The notes beneath the pieces are model-generated. The model did no database searches, had not been told where the DNA came from, and worked only from the letters and a program-made list of their open reading frames with translations. From Ophiobolus disseminans (Eukaryota; Ascomycota; Dothideomycetes; Pleosporales; Phaeosphaeriaceae), in the NCBI GenBank assembly GCA_010093685.1, contig MU006235.1:759780-823779 (forward strand): 64,000 nucleotides of DNA, in the 5' to 3' direction. Positions 55,125 through 64,000 of the stretch are shown piece by piece. The translations under genes were made by a program, and so were the position numbers. The first letter of the stretch is position 1. Each line of letters starts with the position of its first letter.

Positions 55125-56927
55125 ATGACCTCCGCAACACACGGTCCAGCCATGAATTTAAGCCAAGATTTTTCCTTTCAAGGCATACCTTACACCACCG
55201 GAACTGCATCAGCTCCACTACTGGCTGCCAACCTCGAACTCAGTTTCTGGGGCGGCGTCGATCAAAAGACGGGAGAAGTCATTGATCGCTTCCACCCCCT
55301 AAGTGGTCGCCATCTCAAGGATACCATTCTTGCCATCCCGGGGAGCCGCGGATCATGTGGCGGCAGCATCATCATGCTGGAGTTGATGTTGGGCGGTGTC
55401 GGTCCAAAAGCGCTCATTTTTGAAAGACCGGAGGCAATCATCACGTTAGGCGTCCTTGTAGCGGAGGAGGTGTGGAATATGGGTGTGCCAGTTATTGTGT
55501 TGAAGAGTGAGGAGTTTCAAGAGTTGATGAGCTGGGACGGGAAGGAAGTGCATGTGCAGGGCAGTCAAGTCTCAAATACACCGATACTTCCTGCTGCCCC
55601 ATCTGCTGGCTCTGGAGTTGCAAGCGACGTTATTGAAGTCGAGAAACTGGGCGTGCAACTGTCCGACAATGACCGCGCGACTTTGGCCGGCGCCCACAGC
55701 AAAGCATCCCAGATCTCTATGCGCATCATCATACGCATGGCGCACTTGATGGGCGCAACGGAGCTCATGTCCATCACTTCAGCGCATGTCGACGGCGCAT
55801 GGTACGGCCCCGGGTCCCTTGCTCTCGGTCAACGGCTTCGTGACTGGGGCGGCAAGTTTGTCGTGCCCGCGACCCAGAACTCAGTCAACTACGAACAGAG
55901 GCGGTGGCGAGCCTTGGGCGTAGACGTAGAATCCGGCACTGCGTGTGAAGAGCTGGCGCAAGCATTCCTCGACATGGGCGCTACGAAGTCCTTTACGTGC
56001 GCCCCTTACCTCCTGGATGGAGCACCAAAGGTGGGCGACAATATTGCGTGGGGAGAATCGAATGCGGTGGTTTATGCGAATAGCGTACTTGGTGCCAGGA
56101 CATTGAAGAATCCCAACGTACTGGAGTGTTTGATTGCGTTGACAGCACGCGCGCCGAGGGCGGGTGTGTATTTGGACGAGAACAGGACGGCGACTCTCCT
56201 TGTCAAAGTGAACGAGTTCCAAGATACGGACGATGCGTTCTGGCCCATCCTCGGCTACCAGATTGGACATGTAAGTAAGGCCCAGGTGCCGGTCATAACA
56301 GGGCTGGAGAATGTAAAGCCTTCACGCGACGATCTGAAGGCTTTCTCGGCGGCCTTTGCTACGTCGTCCAGCGCGGCGATGTTCCACATTGTCAATGTTA
56401 CGCCAGAAGCACTTACACTCGAAGCCACGTGTGTCGATCCGTCGGCGCTTGATAGCGTGGATATCGAAATGAAAGACCTCGAAGGGTGCTGGGATGAATT
56501 CAATAACGGAGCGTCGCCACGAGAGGTGGACCTCATCTCGCTCGGTAACCCGCACTTCTCTCTGCGGGAGATTAAACAACTCGCACAACTTTGCCAAGGC
56601 AAGGTCAAGCAACAAGGCGTTGCTATAATCATAACTTGCGGCCGATCGCAGCACTTTTTGGCCTCGCAAGCAGGATACGTGGAGGACCTTGAGAGATTCG
56701 GTGTGCAGTTTCTGACAGACACTTGTTGGTGTTACGTGCAAGAGCCGGTTATGCCACAGCAGACGAAAGTCATCATGACCAATTCAGGTAAGTACATTCA
56801 CTATGGACCGGGACTTACCGGGAAACAATTTTGTTTTGGAAGCTTGGAGATGTGTGTTGACACCGCGTGTTCGGGAAGAAGCACTGGAGAGCCACCGAGG
56901 TGGTTGCAGGTGGCAAAAGCTCACTGA
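55125..56927 (+). CDS. aconitase X family dehydratase, fused swivel and catalytic domains
   Basis: AcnX (DUF126 + DUF521) hydro-lyase, 600 aa in one exon. The small swivel domain occupies residues 1-140 (GVDQKTGEVIDRFHPLSGRH, ILAIPGSRGSCGGSIIMLEL, IITLGVLVAEEVWNMGVPVI). The catalytic domain begins at about 190: LSDNDRATLAGAHSKASQIS, ITSAHVDGAWYGPGSLALGQ, VVPATQNSVNYEQRRWRALG, TCAPYLLDGAPKVGDNIAWG, ESNAVVYANSVLGARTLKNP. The C-terminal part has LGNPHFSLREIKQLAQLC and MTNSGKYIHYGPGLTGKQFC. Conserved cysteines (GSRGSCGG, TCAPY, DTCWCY, VDTACSG) could ligate an iron-sulfur cluster. Known members are cis-3-hydroxy-L-proline dehydratase and, in archaea, mevalonate 5-phosphate dehydratase; the fused fungal type is usually assigned to the former. 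The GGTAAGTAC near 56788 is coding, not a donor. Confidence 0.92.
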   Translation: MTSATHGPAMNLSQDFSFQGIPYTTGTASAPLLAANLELSFWGGVDQKTGEVIDRFHPLSGRHLKDTILAIPGSRGSCGGSIIMLELMLGGVGPKALIFERPEAIITLGVLVAEEVWNMGVPVIVLKSEEFQELMSWDGKEVHVQGSQVSNTPILPAAPSAGSGVASDVIEVEKLGVQLSDNDRATLAGAHSKASQISMRIIIRMAHLMGATELMSITSAHVDGAWYGPGSLALGQRLRDWGGKFVVPATQNSVNYEQRRWRALGVDVESGTACEELAQAFLDMGATKSFTCAPYLLDGAPKVGDNIAWGESNAVVYANSVLGARTLKNPNVLECLIALTARAPRAGVYLDENRTATLLVKVNEFQDTDDAFWPILGYQIGHVSKAQVPVITGLENVKPSRDDLKAFSAAFATSSSAAMFHIVNVTPEALTLEATCVDPSALDSVDIEMKDLEGCWDEFNNGASPREVDLISLGNPHFSLREIKQLAQLCQGKVKQQGVAIIITCGRSQHFLASQAGYVEDLERFGVQFLTDTCWCYVQEPVMPQQTKVIMTNSGKYIHYGPGLTGKQFCFGSLEMCVDTACSGRSTGEPPRWLQVAKAH

Positions 56928-59340
56928 CAGTAACGAAATGAATTGAGACTGAATATGGAAGTCCAACAGCCAGCTCTTGTTAGCTTGTAATGTGATGATT
57001 ACAGTGTGAAGAGCTTTGTACCTAGTGTAGGCCCTTCGGCGGGCAATTTTCGAACTCCACACGACTTGCACGGATCACCTTTCGAGGCAGCGCAATCTCA
57101 CCCTGATTGTCAAGCTTCGGCGATACTAGCGTTCTGCGATAGAGTTGGTAGCAGACCTGGTTCATGGTAAAGGTAATAGGTGGCCTTACCACCTTTTCGG
57201 CATCATCTCAGCAAACAAACACTCGGCTGCAGACACGGCACCATCATGCCACTGCGGGCGAACGTTCGACTTGACGTTGAAACATACAGGAAGGACATGT
57301 CTACCTGAAGCTGTACCTGTCGCACGGCTACGTCATCGTTCGTGCTTCGGTCCTTTGACAATGCAAGTTGTCTAGGGTCTCCCCTCTTGGTAGCCACTCA
57401 CGGCCTTGCCTGCGAACGGTAATTTGGTCGCAGGGCATTATCGATATTGCTCATTGGTGGCGCATGCTACAGACTAGAGTTGCGGAAGAGGCGCATCTGG
57501 AGAAATGAGCGAGCGTCATTTCAGTCTGCGCCGTATATGAGCAGCTGCGCGAGTGAGCCAGCGTTGATTGCCCCGGTTCGCTCAAGCATCTCACGGCATG
57601 CAGCACGCAGTTCCGGGACCAGCGCTTCGGAAGTGCCAAACGCAAGTCCAACGAGGAGGGGAGGCCGTTTCAACAGTGGTTGTGTGGCTTGGCAAGCGTT
57701 CCTGCAGGGCGTCGTACCGAGATGAGCAACAGCACAGGCCCCGTCAGTTGCGACGGTTTCAGACGCCTGCGACAGGGCAAACCCAGCGCTGAAACGAGTC
57801 CGTGGGAGGAAGGGGCCACGCGAGCAGATCCCTTGAGGTGAACTCGAGGCCGATCAAAAAGCTGCAACCAACTGACTCTGTGGAGAGACACCGGTCACCG
57901 TGTGTACATGCAGCCTGGGAAAATCGCCGACATGCAGGCAGAAGTCGTGCGTGTCTATCAGCCCGGGATCGGCAGCTCCTGCCGCATGGGACGCGCTGCA
58001 GATTAGCATGTGGAGTGACGGACTCGAGAGGAGCAGCTGAGGTGCTGACTTCGAGGCCCTTTTCCAGGTTGCGCCCTAGGCCGCTTTGGGCGACAGGTGG
58101 AACGCTCAAGGCCATGCAAAGTCCGCACCCGCTTCATGCGCGCGAACGTCCGTCGAGACACAGTGGCAATGCTGACAGCGAGGCAACATGTCTGCTGCTC
58201 AGGGCTGCATTCGCTGAGAGTCGAGGTTGTGGTGTTCGCTGATGGGGTGCGGTGGTATATTTAGACCTGGCGTGCGATGAGTGGCTGCCGAGGTCGACGC
58301 CTGCAGGTCACGTTGCGTAGCCGCCGTTGCTCGCACGCGAATGACTGGACACGACGGTTGGCAGAGGCGCTATCGATCTGGTGGAGCCTGTCTTGCGGTG
58401 TGCACCGAGTCGGCCAGTCAGGCAATGAGGATGCTCTGTTTGGTGTTCTGAATGTTGCTGCGTCCCAAGTTCAGGTTCACGGCGGGTGGCGTCCGCAGCC
58501 CTCCTCAAACACCGCAATTGCTTTGTGCGCAGGACCGCATCAACTCATCAAAGCAGAACGCATGAAGACTATCACAGTTCGGGCACATCGCGCACGAACT
58601 GGCCAGGCACGCACGTCTCCGGTGGTTATTGCGCATCGCTGCCAGCGTTTCAAGCGTGCCTCGATTGCTGCAGGCTCCTGACGCTAGCCCTGCAGGGATA
58701 CGCGCGCCAAGCCCCTTCTAGAGCCACTGGAGCCGCTTTCATAACGAGCTATTGCCCGTCCCTGCTCTCCGCCTCTTCTTCTTCTTGTCGCTCCTCTTCT
58801 CAGGCCCCTCCTGCCCTTTGCTCCCGCCCTCCCCCTTCGCTCTCTTCACTGCCCCAGCGCAGCTTCTGCATCTTATCCTGCTCCTGTTGTTTGGACCAGC
58901 TTTTAACACCTCCTAATACATCCAGAGCGCGCCAGTATCGTCGCTGCCACCTCCGAGAAGAGCCCATCGACTGCATCCAATCTCCATCTTCACCTTCTCG
59001 CCACCCCACGTGCTCCTGCCAACTCCAGCAAGCGACCGAAGGCCTTTGTTAATAGCTCCAACTGCACTGCACTGCCCATCGGCCGGTTTTCGATCAATAC
59101 CCTGAATATAGCCCGATCACTGCGATCCCTAATCTCGTAATCACAACCAAAACAAGCTTCCGTCCGCACGCGCTCAGTATACCCGCCCTTCCATCTGGTC
59201 TTCGATCTGCGCCCAACACTCCCTTCTGTCGGCCCTCCTGAGCTATCCCGGACATCTTCACTTCTCTATCCTTTACGGTGTGCCTAGCGCATCTCTTTGT
59301 TGCAGCCTTAGTCTTTGTTCGCAACTTTTAGAACATCACA
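56928..59340. other. no gene supported; right end is a pyrimidine-rich leader
   Basis: 2.4 kb without a recognisable protein. From about 58740 to 59340 the plus strand is C/T-rich (cttcttcttgtcgctcctct), as in long 5' leaders of fungal genes, so it probably belongs to the gene starting at 59341. Frames of up to 188 codons here (58486-59052) reflect that composition. Confidence 0.5.
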
Positions 59341-60978
59341 ATGAGCATGGACGCTGGCGGTCTTGCTCAAATGACATACAACAACTTCCAGTCCCAGGGC
59401 GGCATTGGCATGCCCACCTCAAGTTTCGGATCTCGGGGCAAGGGTGCTGCTCTCAAGCGCCTCAGCCTGGCCTCTCCCCCAAAGGTGGGCACGATTGCCG
59501 AGGATTCGGTTGCGACTCCACGCACCAGCCGCTCCCACCTTTTGGCTGGTCTCCGCACTGCCCCGAAGACGCCAACGTCGGCCCAACCTCCTGCGTCGGC
59601 CCCATTCTCGCAGCATCAGCACAACTTTGGCGGTAACAACGCCAACCGTTACAACAGGCAGAGCATGAACGGCGTCAGCCAGGGCATTCCCCAGACTGCC
59701 ATCGGTAACAGCTTCACCGGTCAAGCCCAGTACAACCAGCAGCCAATGCTGTACGACCAGGTCTTGGCCCCTCCGTCTGTGCAGTATGATGACGGCGAGA
59801 TGGACCCCAACATTGCTGCCCAACTGTTGGCAACCGAGTTGTACCTCGCCCAGAGGCAGCAACAGCTCCAGCAGCAGCTCCTTACATTGACTGCCCAGCA
59901 GTTCGGTAACATGAACGTCAACGGTGGTATGCGCCAGTCGCAGCAGTATCCTTCTACTCCGTATACGCCTCAGATGAACGCGTACGGTCAGCAGTTTCAG
60001 AACACTCCGGCCATCCAGGAAACCGGACAGCCCGGCTTGTACATCGTCTTCAACCAGATGACTGGCCAGTACCAGTACGTCGTGGATCCGAGCTACCAGC
60101 AGGACGGCACTCAGAACCACACGTCTAACCTGTCGCACTCGCCCCCACCGCCGACGCCGGGCTTCACTCGCTCCCCACCAAAGGTGGACACCCCCGTGCT
60201 TCACGTGTCTCCTCCCAACGAGATCAACCCTAGCCCCTGGGGCTCGCGCAGCACATCGCCGCCCAAGAAGTCCAACACCCCGCCCCAGGACGTGGTTCCT
60301 CTTCCACCGCCATCTGCCAACGCTTTCCGTCGCGGTCACAAGAAGAACTTGTCGTCCCTCGCTGTTGACGCAAAGGGCCAGGCTCCCGATGGTCCCCGGT
60401 CTGCGTTTGTTCGTCCCGTCGGCTTCCCGGCTACTCCAATGACGGGCACCTTCGGACCTGGTCAAGCCCGAGCAGGAGAACACCCCATCCGCCAGCCCCG
60501 TGGTCCTCCATCCATTGAGGATTTGAGGGAGAAGCCCACTACCAAGCACGAGGGCAGCAAGAACTTTGCTACACGCCAACGCCGCCAGGCTGTGGGCAAT
60601 CTCGTCCGCGCTGGCATCGGTCGCCGTACGCAGCGCACCGGTAGCGGAAGCGCTTCCCCCGACAGCGAGAACTTTCCTTCCTCTGACAACGATTCCGATA
60701 GCGTTCGCAGCGGCGGAAGTGGTAGCCTTTCCGGAAGGCCCAGCATCGGTAGCCTGCGCGCAGTAGCCAATGGTGCCATTGGATCAGAGCGCAAGGCTTC
60801 CAAGGAGCGCTCCTGCGACCGTATCTCTGTCAACCGATCCTACACTGCCGATAGTGTGAGCAGCGATGATGGTGCCTTCATTGGCGGCGGCCTTGTTGAG
60901 GTCCGCCCCGCCGAGCAGCGACGCATGCCAAAGCTCATCCTCACCAGCGCCGAGAAGCGCAAGAGCAACATGTTCTAA
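59341..60978 (+). CDS. conserved-type low-complexity regulatory protein (Gln/Ser/Pro-rich), function unknown
   Basis: A 545-aa single-exon protein, not recognised by name. The N-terminus MSMDAGGLAQMTYNNFQSQG is followed by GKGAALKRLSLASPPKVGTI, then an Asn/Gln-rich region and a predicted helix with a Gln run (LLATELYLAQRQQQLQQQLL). A short ordered-looking motif is PGLYIVFNQMTGQYQYVVDP. The middle has many Ser-Pro/Thr-Pro sites (SPPKVDTPVLHVSPPNE). FRRGHKKNLSSLAVDAKG resembles an NDR/Cbk1-type phosphosite (H-x-K-x-x-S). The C-terminus is Ser-rich and basic (RRTQRTGSGSASPDSENFPS) and ends MPKLILTSAEKRKSNMF. It could be an RNA- or polarity-related adaptor, but nothing in the sequence proves this. 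The long pyrimidine-rich leader suggests strong or regulated expression. Confidence 0.82.
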   Translation: MSMDAGGLAQMTYNNFQSQGGIGMPTSSFGSRGKGAALKRLSLASPPKVGTIAEDSVATPRTSRSHLLAGLRTAPKTPTSAQPPASAPFSQHQHNFGGNNANRYNRQSMNGVSQGIPQTAIGNSFTGQAQYNQQPMLYDQVLAPPSVQYDDGEMDPNIAAQLLATELYLAQRQQQLQQQLLTLTAQQFGNMNVNGGMRQSQQYPSTPYTPQMNAYGQQFQNTPAIQETGQPGLYIVFNQMTGQYQYVVDPSYQQDGTQNHTSNLSHSPPPPTPGFTRSPPKVDTPVLHVSPPNEINPSPWGSRSTSPPKKSNTPPQDVVPLPPPSANAFRRGHKKNLSSLAVDAKGQAPDGPRSAFVRPVGFPATPMTGTFGPGQARAGEHPIRQPRGPPSIEDLREKPTTKHEGSKNFATRQRRQAVGNLVRAGIGRRTQRTGSGSASPDSENFPSSDNDSDSVRSGGSGSLSGRPSIGSLRAVANGAIGSERKASKERSCDRISVNRSYTADSVSSDDGAFIGGGLVEVRPAEQRRMPKLILTSAEKRKSNMF

Positions 60979-61883
60979 GAGCTGGGTATTACTGGAAGAA
61001 ATCATTATAAGGTTACACCTCAGTGTGTCCTTTGTGCATATTTTGGCGGCGCTCTGACGTCGCACCTTACGGCCCATTACGAAGATTTCCTTGTTGTTTG
61101 CTATGTTTCTCCTCATTGTTTGCATGCGGTGGGCTGAGTTCAGCTTGTATTTTTCTTCATCACGATTACCATTCGTTTCTGCCCCCAGCAGACCTTCTTC
61201 ATGCACTTCTTGTTTCCCAGATTACGCAAACTGCTTTTAATGAGCTGGCGGATGCTCTGCTTTGGATGTTTGGATTGGAGTACCACATGTTCATACTGGA
61301 CATGGGACCTTGGGAGGAATATGCTTCGTGGACAACGAGCTCTGCGCCTGTGGCTGGAGCTCATTGCACTCATTGGGCAATTTTTTTTGTTTGTACTAGC
61401 TGTAACGCTCACTCTGTGAGTATAACAGGAAGAAGAGTGGACCATGTAGGATGAGACCTGAATGCCATCACACTCGCTTTACATCTCGCCTTCACACAGT
61501 GCAGTTGGGTGACGACTGACTCATTCGATGCATAGGAGTGTGTGACTGACTTATCATCATCACCCGTGCTCGAGTCCCCGCATTCCACCCAGCCTTCAGG
61601 TTCCATCTGGATCTGCAATTATTCAGACTGGCGTAACGGCGATCGGCATGGGCACGATCACAATGTGCTCGCGTGGTGGTGAGGCTAGATATCGATAAGC
61701 CTCGTAGGGCTGCGCTTTCAGTGTCATCGCGGGGAAAGCCTCGACGCGCACCAAAATTCTAGGACGCGACACAAACCTTTCCACAACTTTTAATGCGCCT
61801 CCCACCTCTCAAAGAGCTTTACATCCTTTCGCATCCATAGAAGAAGTCTAGCAAGTCGCATCTAGGCGCAAACCCACTCCACA
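60979..61883. other. no gene; 3' UTR and BUD32 promoter
   Basis: About 900 bp between two plus-strand genes. Short overlapping frames only. Confidence 0.55.
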
Positions 61884-62822
61884 ATGGCTGAGCCCTCACC
61901 CGCCCCTCCAATCGAGCCGCCTCCAACGCCAAAAACATCCCGCCCAATACACACCCTCCCACCGCCCTTCTCCCACGACAAGCTCGTACCCATAACCCAA
62001 GGCGCCGAAGCGCTAGTCTACAAAACCACTTTCCTCACGCCGAATACGCCTGTCGTCGTGAAGTACCGCCCACCGAAGCCGTACCGACATCCGACCCTTG
62101 ACAAGCGCTTGACAAAGCAGAGGCTACTAGCCGAAGCGCGAAGTTTAGTGCGGTGTAGAAAAGAAGGCATCAAAGTTCCGGCGGTGCTAGGCGCTGATTG
62201 GGACGAGGGGTGGCTGGTGTTGGAGTATGTTGAGGGAGACACTGTGAGGAGAGTGTTGGACGGGTGGGCGCACGACGTCGAGGAAGCGAAAAAGAGCGGC
62301 GATGGGAGCGACGGAGTCAAAGAACGGGAAGAAGCGATGTTGGATCTTATGACGAGGGTTGGCAGGGAAGTCGCGAAACTGCATGAACTGGGCGTGTGTC
62401 ACGGCGACTTGACGACAAGTAATCTAATGCTCCGGCAAGAAGACAAAGCTCAGACGGAAGATTGCGCACAACCACCACTCCCCTCAGGTCGCCAAACCAC
62501 AAGCGCAACCCGCGAATCCGCCATGAACGGCGAAGTACCACCCTCCCCTCCTACCGAACTCACACAGCCACACCACCAATCCCTCCAAGGCGACATCTAT
62601 CTTATCGACTTCGGCCTCACGACCGCATCCATACAAGAAGAAGACAAAGCCGTGGACCTGTACGTCCTGGAAAGAGCATTTGCAGCTACGCATCCCGCTG
62701 CTGAGCCGCTGTTCCAGGAAGTGCTTAGGGCGTATGGCGAGAGCAGTAAGAGTGCGAAGGGTGTGTTGAGGAAGTTGGAGGGCGTGAGGATGAGGGGGCG
62801 GAAGAGGAGTATGTTGGGTTGA
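61884..62822 (+). CDS. BUD32: EKC/KEOPS complex kinase-ATPase BUD32 (PRPK)
   Basis: Small atypical kinase/ATPase of the KEOPS complex that makes t6A37 in ANN-decoding tRNAs and also affects telomeres and transcription. Single exon, 312 aa. A Pro-rich leader precedes the core. Motifs are the nucleotide loop ITQGAEALVYKT, VVVKYRPPKPYRHPTLDKRL (the family's KxYRHPxLD signature), WDEGWLVLEYVEGDTVRRVL, catalytic HGDLTTSNLML near residue 173, and metal-binding LIDFGLTTAS near 241. A polar insert of about 45 residues (about 185-235) separates HGD from DFG, where the compact archaeal protein has few residues. The C-terminus KLEGVRMRGRKRSMLG keeps the basic tail typical of Bud32. The stop codon overlaps the ATG of the next small frame. 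Confidence 0.95.
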   Translation: MAEPSPAPPIEPPPTPKTSRPIHTLPPPFSHDKLVPITQGAEALVYKTTFLTPNTPVVVKYRPPKPYRHPTLDKRLTKQRLLAEARSLVRCRKEGIKVPAVLGADWDEGWLVLEYVEGDTVRRVLDGWAHDVEEAKKSGDGSDGVKEREEAMLDLMTRVGREVAKLHELGVCHGDLTTSNLMLRQEDKAQTEDCAQPPLPSGRQTTSATRESAMNGEVPPSPPTELTQPHHQSLQGDIYLIDFGLTTASIQEEDKAVDLYVLERAFAATHPAAEPLFQEVLRAYGESSKSAKGVLRKLEGVRMRGRKRSMLG

Positions 62823-63076
62823 TGGGGTGGGATGCTGAAGGACATGCCTGGTGCAGGTGCGGCTTTGAAATTGATAGCCCCATGCCAATGCAGGTCGTGC
62901 GCTTCAAGGACCCTCTAACTACGCTTGTTCCTGCAACAAATGGTTCACAAAGCACCGTGGTTCTCATCGTGGGTGTGATAAGCGCTTTCATCTGGCTGGT
63001 TCTCATCGGTGTCTTCGTCGCTGTTTTGATTGCGGAAACGCGGGCGAACACACACACCCATGACCTGCAGGTGTAG
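62822..63076 (+). CDS. possible small single-pass membrane protein overlapping the BUD32 stop
   Basis: An 84-aa frame beginning at an ATG that shares its A with the BUD32 stop codon (TGATG). The N-terminal part is polar (GWDAEGHAWCRCGFEIDSPM, with three closely spaced Cys/His). A strong membrane segment follows (TVVLIVGVISAFIWLVLIGV FVAVLIA without the gap), then a short polar tail, ETRANTHTHDLQV. The hydrophobic part has clean C/T-ending codons, more gene-like than the neighbours. An internal start at MPMQVVRFKD would give 64 aa. It may be a separate gene, a downstream cistron on the BUD32 mRNA, or chance. Confidence 0.35.
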   Translation: MGWDAEGHAWCRCGFEIDSPMPMQVVRFKDPLTTLVPATNGSQSTVVLIVGVISAFIWLVLIGVFVAVLIAETRANTHTHDLQV

Positions 63077-64000
63077 CAGTTTTTATCGCCATGGGGGAAT
63101 TCGAACGACCTTTTGGTGCACATAACACATTGCAATGTAGTAGTGAGTATCGTCGAGTCGACGTGTGGTTTATGTCCCCGCTCCATCAGCCTTGCCCATG
63201 GACGAGGTCGAATGTTGCCAGCTGTCACACAGCATAGCGACTATCCTTTCCTTTTGTTTTTCTTTTGGCTCGCACCATTCTCTTCATTTGCTTTTCTCTA
63301 TGACTATTCAGCTCACTATCTCCACTCAACCAGCACGTCTCACACATGGACCATCTCGCTCTGTTTTTTATGTGCGAAGAGGAAGATGCTCGACGCCGTC
63401 ATGTGTTGGCAAAATTGCGGCTTTGGAGGCGAGAGCGCACAGAACAGGACATTGGAAGCAAATGTCGGCGATTTTGGAAGGAAGTCATCCACCAACTACT
63501 TCACGGTTTTGGTGTTCAAGTTGGAAGGAAGGTAGTGAGGGAACATAGAGACGGGCGGAGGGGAGATTATATACCCGCCCAATTCGCCACCGAGTGCCAG
63601 CATGACAGGCATGATGGCTGTTTTGAGTCCCGCCTCCAACTCGCACATTACATTGTGATGTAAGATGTTTTCGCAGCGACAAGCCATCCAGATCCCGGTG
63701 GTAGACTTGGAGAAATCATCACACGGTACCACATACGTTTTTGCATTGGGCTCGTCAAAGATGATGTGAGGAAGAAAGAGAAGGCTGCGGAGGTGTTTAT
63801 ATACCCCTCCCGTCAAACTCCCCAGCATATGATCGCTCTGGTTATATTTTAGCGTGAACAACGGACTTCGACATAGGATGGTTGACGATGGAATTGGAGC
63901 CAGGAACGCGCCACGCCATGAAAATCAGGATGGCTGCTTTCGGGAAACATAAGTAGAGAAAACGGTGTTTTAAGTGAAAGCCCAGAGCGCTGATATGAAA
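63077..64000. other. no gene supported
   Basis: Right end of the window. Overlapping frames on both strands up to 140 codons, no motif. Two similar phrases, ttatatacccgcccaattcgcc (about 63568) and ttatatacccctcccgtcaaac (about 63797), suggest a small local duplication. Confidence 0.45.

Noticed and set aside
56780..56800. Possible donor site GGTAAGTAC near the end of the aconitase X gene
   Set aside because: It lies inside the conserved NSGKYIHYGPG coding motif and the frame continues to a natural C-terminus.
59419..60579. 386-codon minus-strand frame opposite the low-complexity regulatory gene
   Set aside because: Antisense shadow of a Gln/Ser/Pro-rich gene; the plus frame has natural start, stop and motif structure.
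1..64000. CRISPR arrays, bacterial operons, integrases, LTR retrotransposons
   Set aside because: No spaced direct-repeat array, no reverse transcriptase or integrase motif and no long terminal repeats seen; the DNA is clearly eukaryotic.

Overview
The window is nuclear DNA of a filamentous ascomycete, most likely a dothideomycete. This is inferred from short spliceosomal introns (about 50-110 nt with GT-AG ends and CTAAC-like branch sites), a class D pheromone receptor, an APSES/MBF factor, an NsdD-type GATA factor, a membrane-bound SREBP, and a conserved gene set on both strands. Nothing bacterial or viral was recognised. Many genes only become visible after splicing, so CDS coordinates below run from start to stop codon including introns; the text gives the exons.

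Layout. 1-5.4 kb: the MBF subunit Mbp1-like gene (-), divergent from a small complex I gene (NDUFB7 type, +), then a peroxisomal 4CL-like acyl-CoA ligase (-). 5.4-15 kb is a decayed accessory block. It holds a broken Ulp1-like cysteine protease gene (+) and two tandem Argonaute relics (-), one of which carries its PAZ region in inverted orientation. 15.7-29.4 kb is a dense housekeeping stretch: SPB1 rRNA methyltransferase (-), a large alpha/beta hydrolase (+), RPA3 (-), a low-complexity ORF, an intron-containing tRNA-Asn (-), a tandem-BRCT protein (-) and the STE2 receptor (+). 30.1-41.8 kb: SREBP (-), glutamate-cysteine ligase GSH1 (-, seven exons) and the NsdD GATA factor (-). 41.8-49.4 kb has no recognisable gene and lies upstream of NsdD. 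49.4-52.1 kb holds an acidic low-complexity gene broken by three in-frame stops and a second small gene with one such stop. 52.7-63.1 kb: a small secreted protein, an AhpC/TSA thioredoxin-like protein, aconitase X, a low-complexity regulatory protein and the BUD32 kinase.

How they fit together. The intact genes are mostly single-copy housekeeping or regulatory genes: G1/S transcription, replication and checkpoint, ribosome and tRNA modification, sterol/hypoxia response, glutathione synthesis, mating and sexual development. They do not form a metabolic cluster. The most unusual material is the 5.4-15 kb block: an RNA-silencing gene pair eroded by nonsense mutations, frameshifts and an internal inversion, next to a protease relic. 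Several relics in the window carry nonsense codons that a single C-to-T (or G-to-A) change would create from Gln, Arg or Trp codons. That pattern suits repeat-induced point mutation or long neutral decay.
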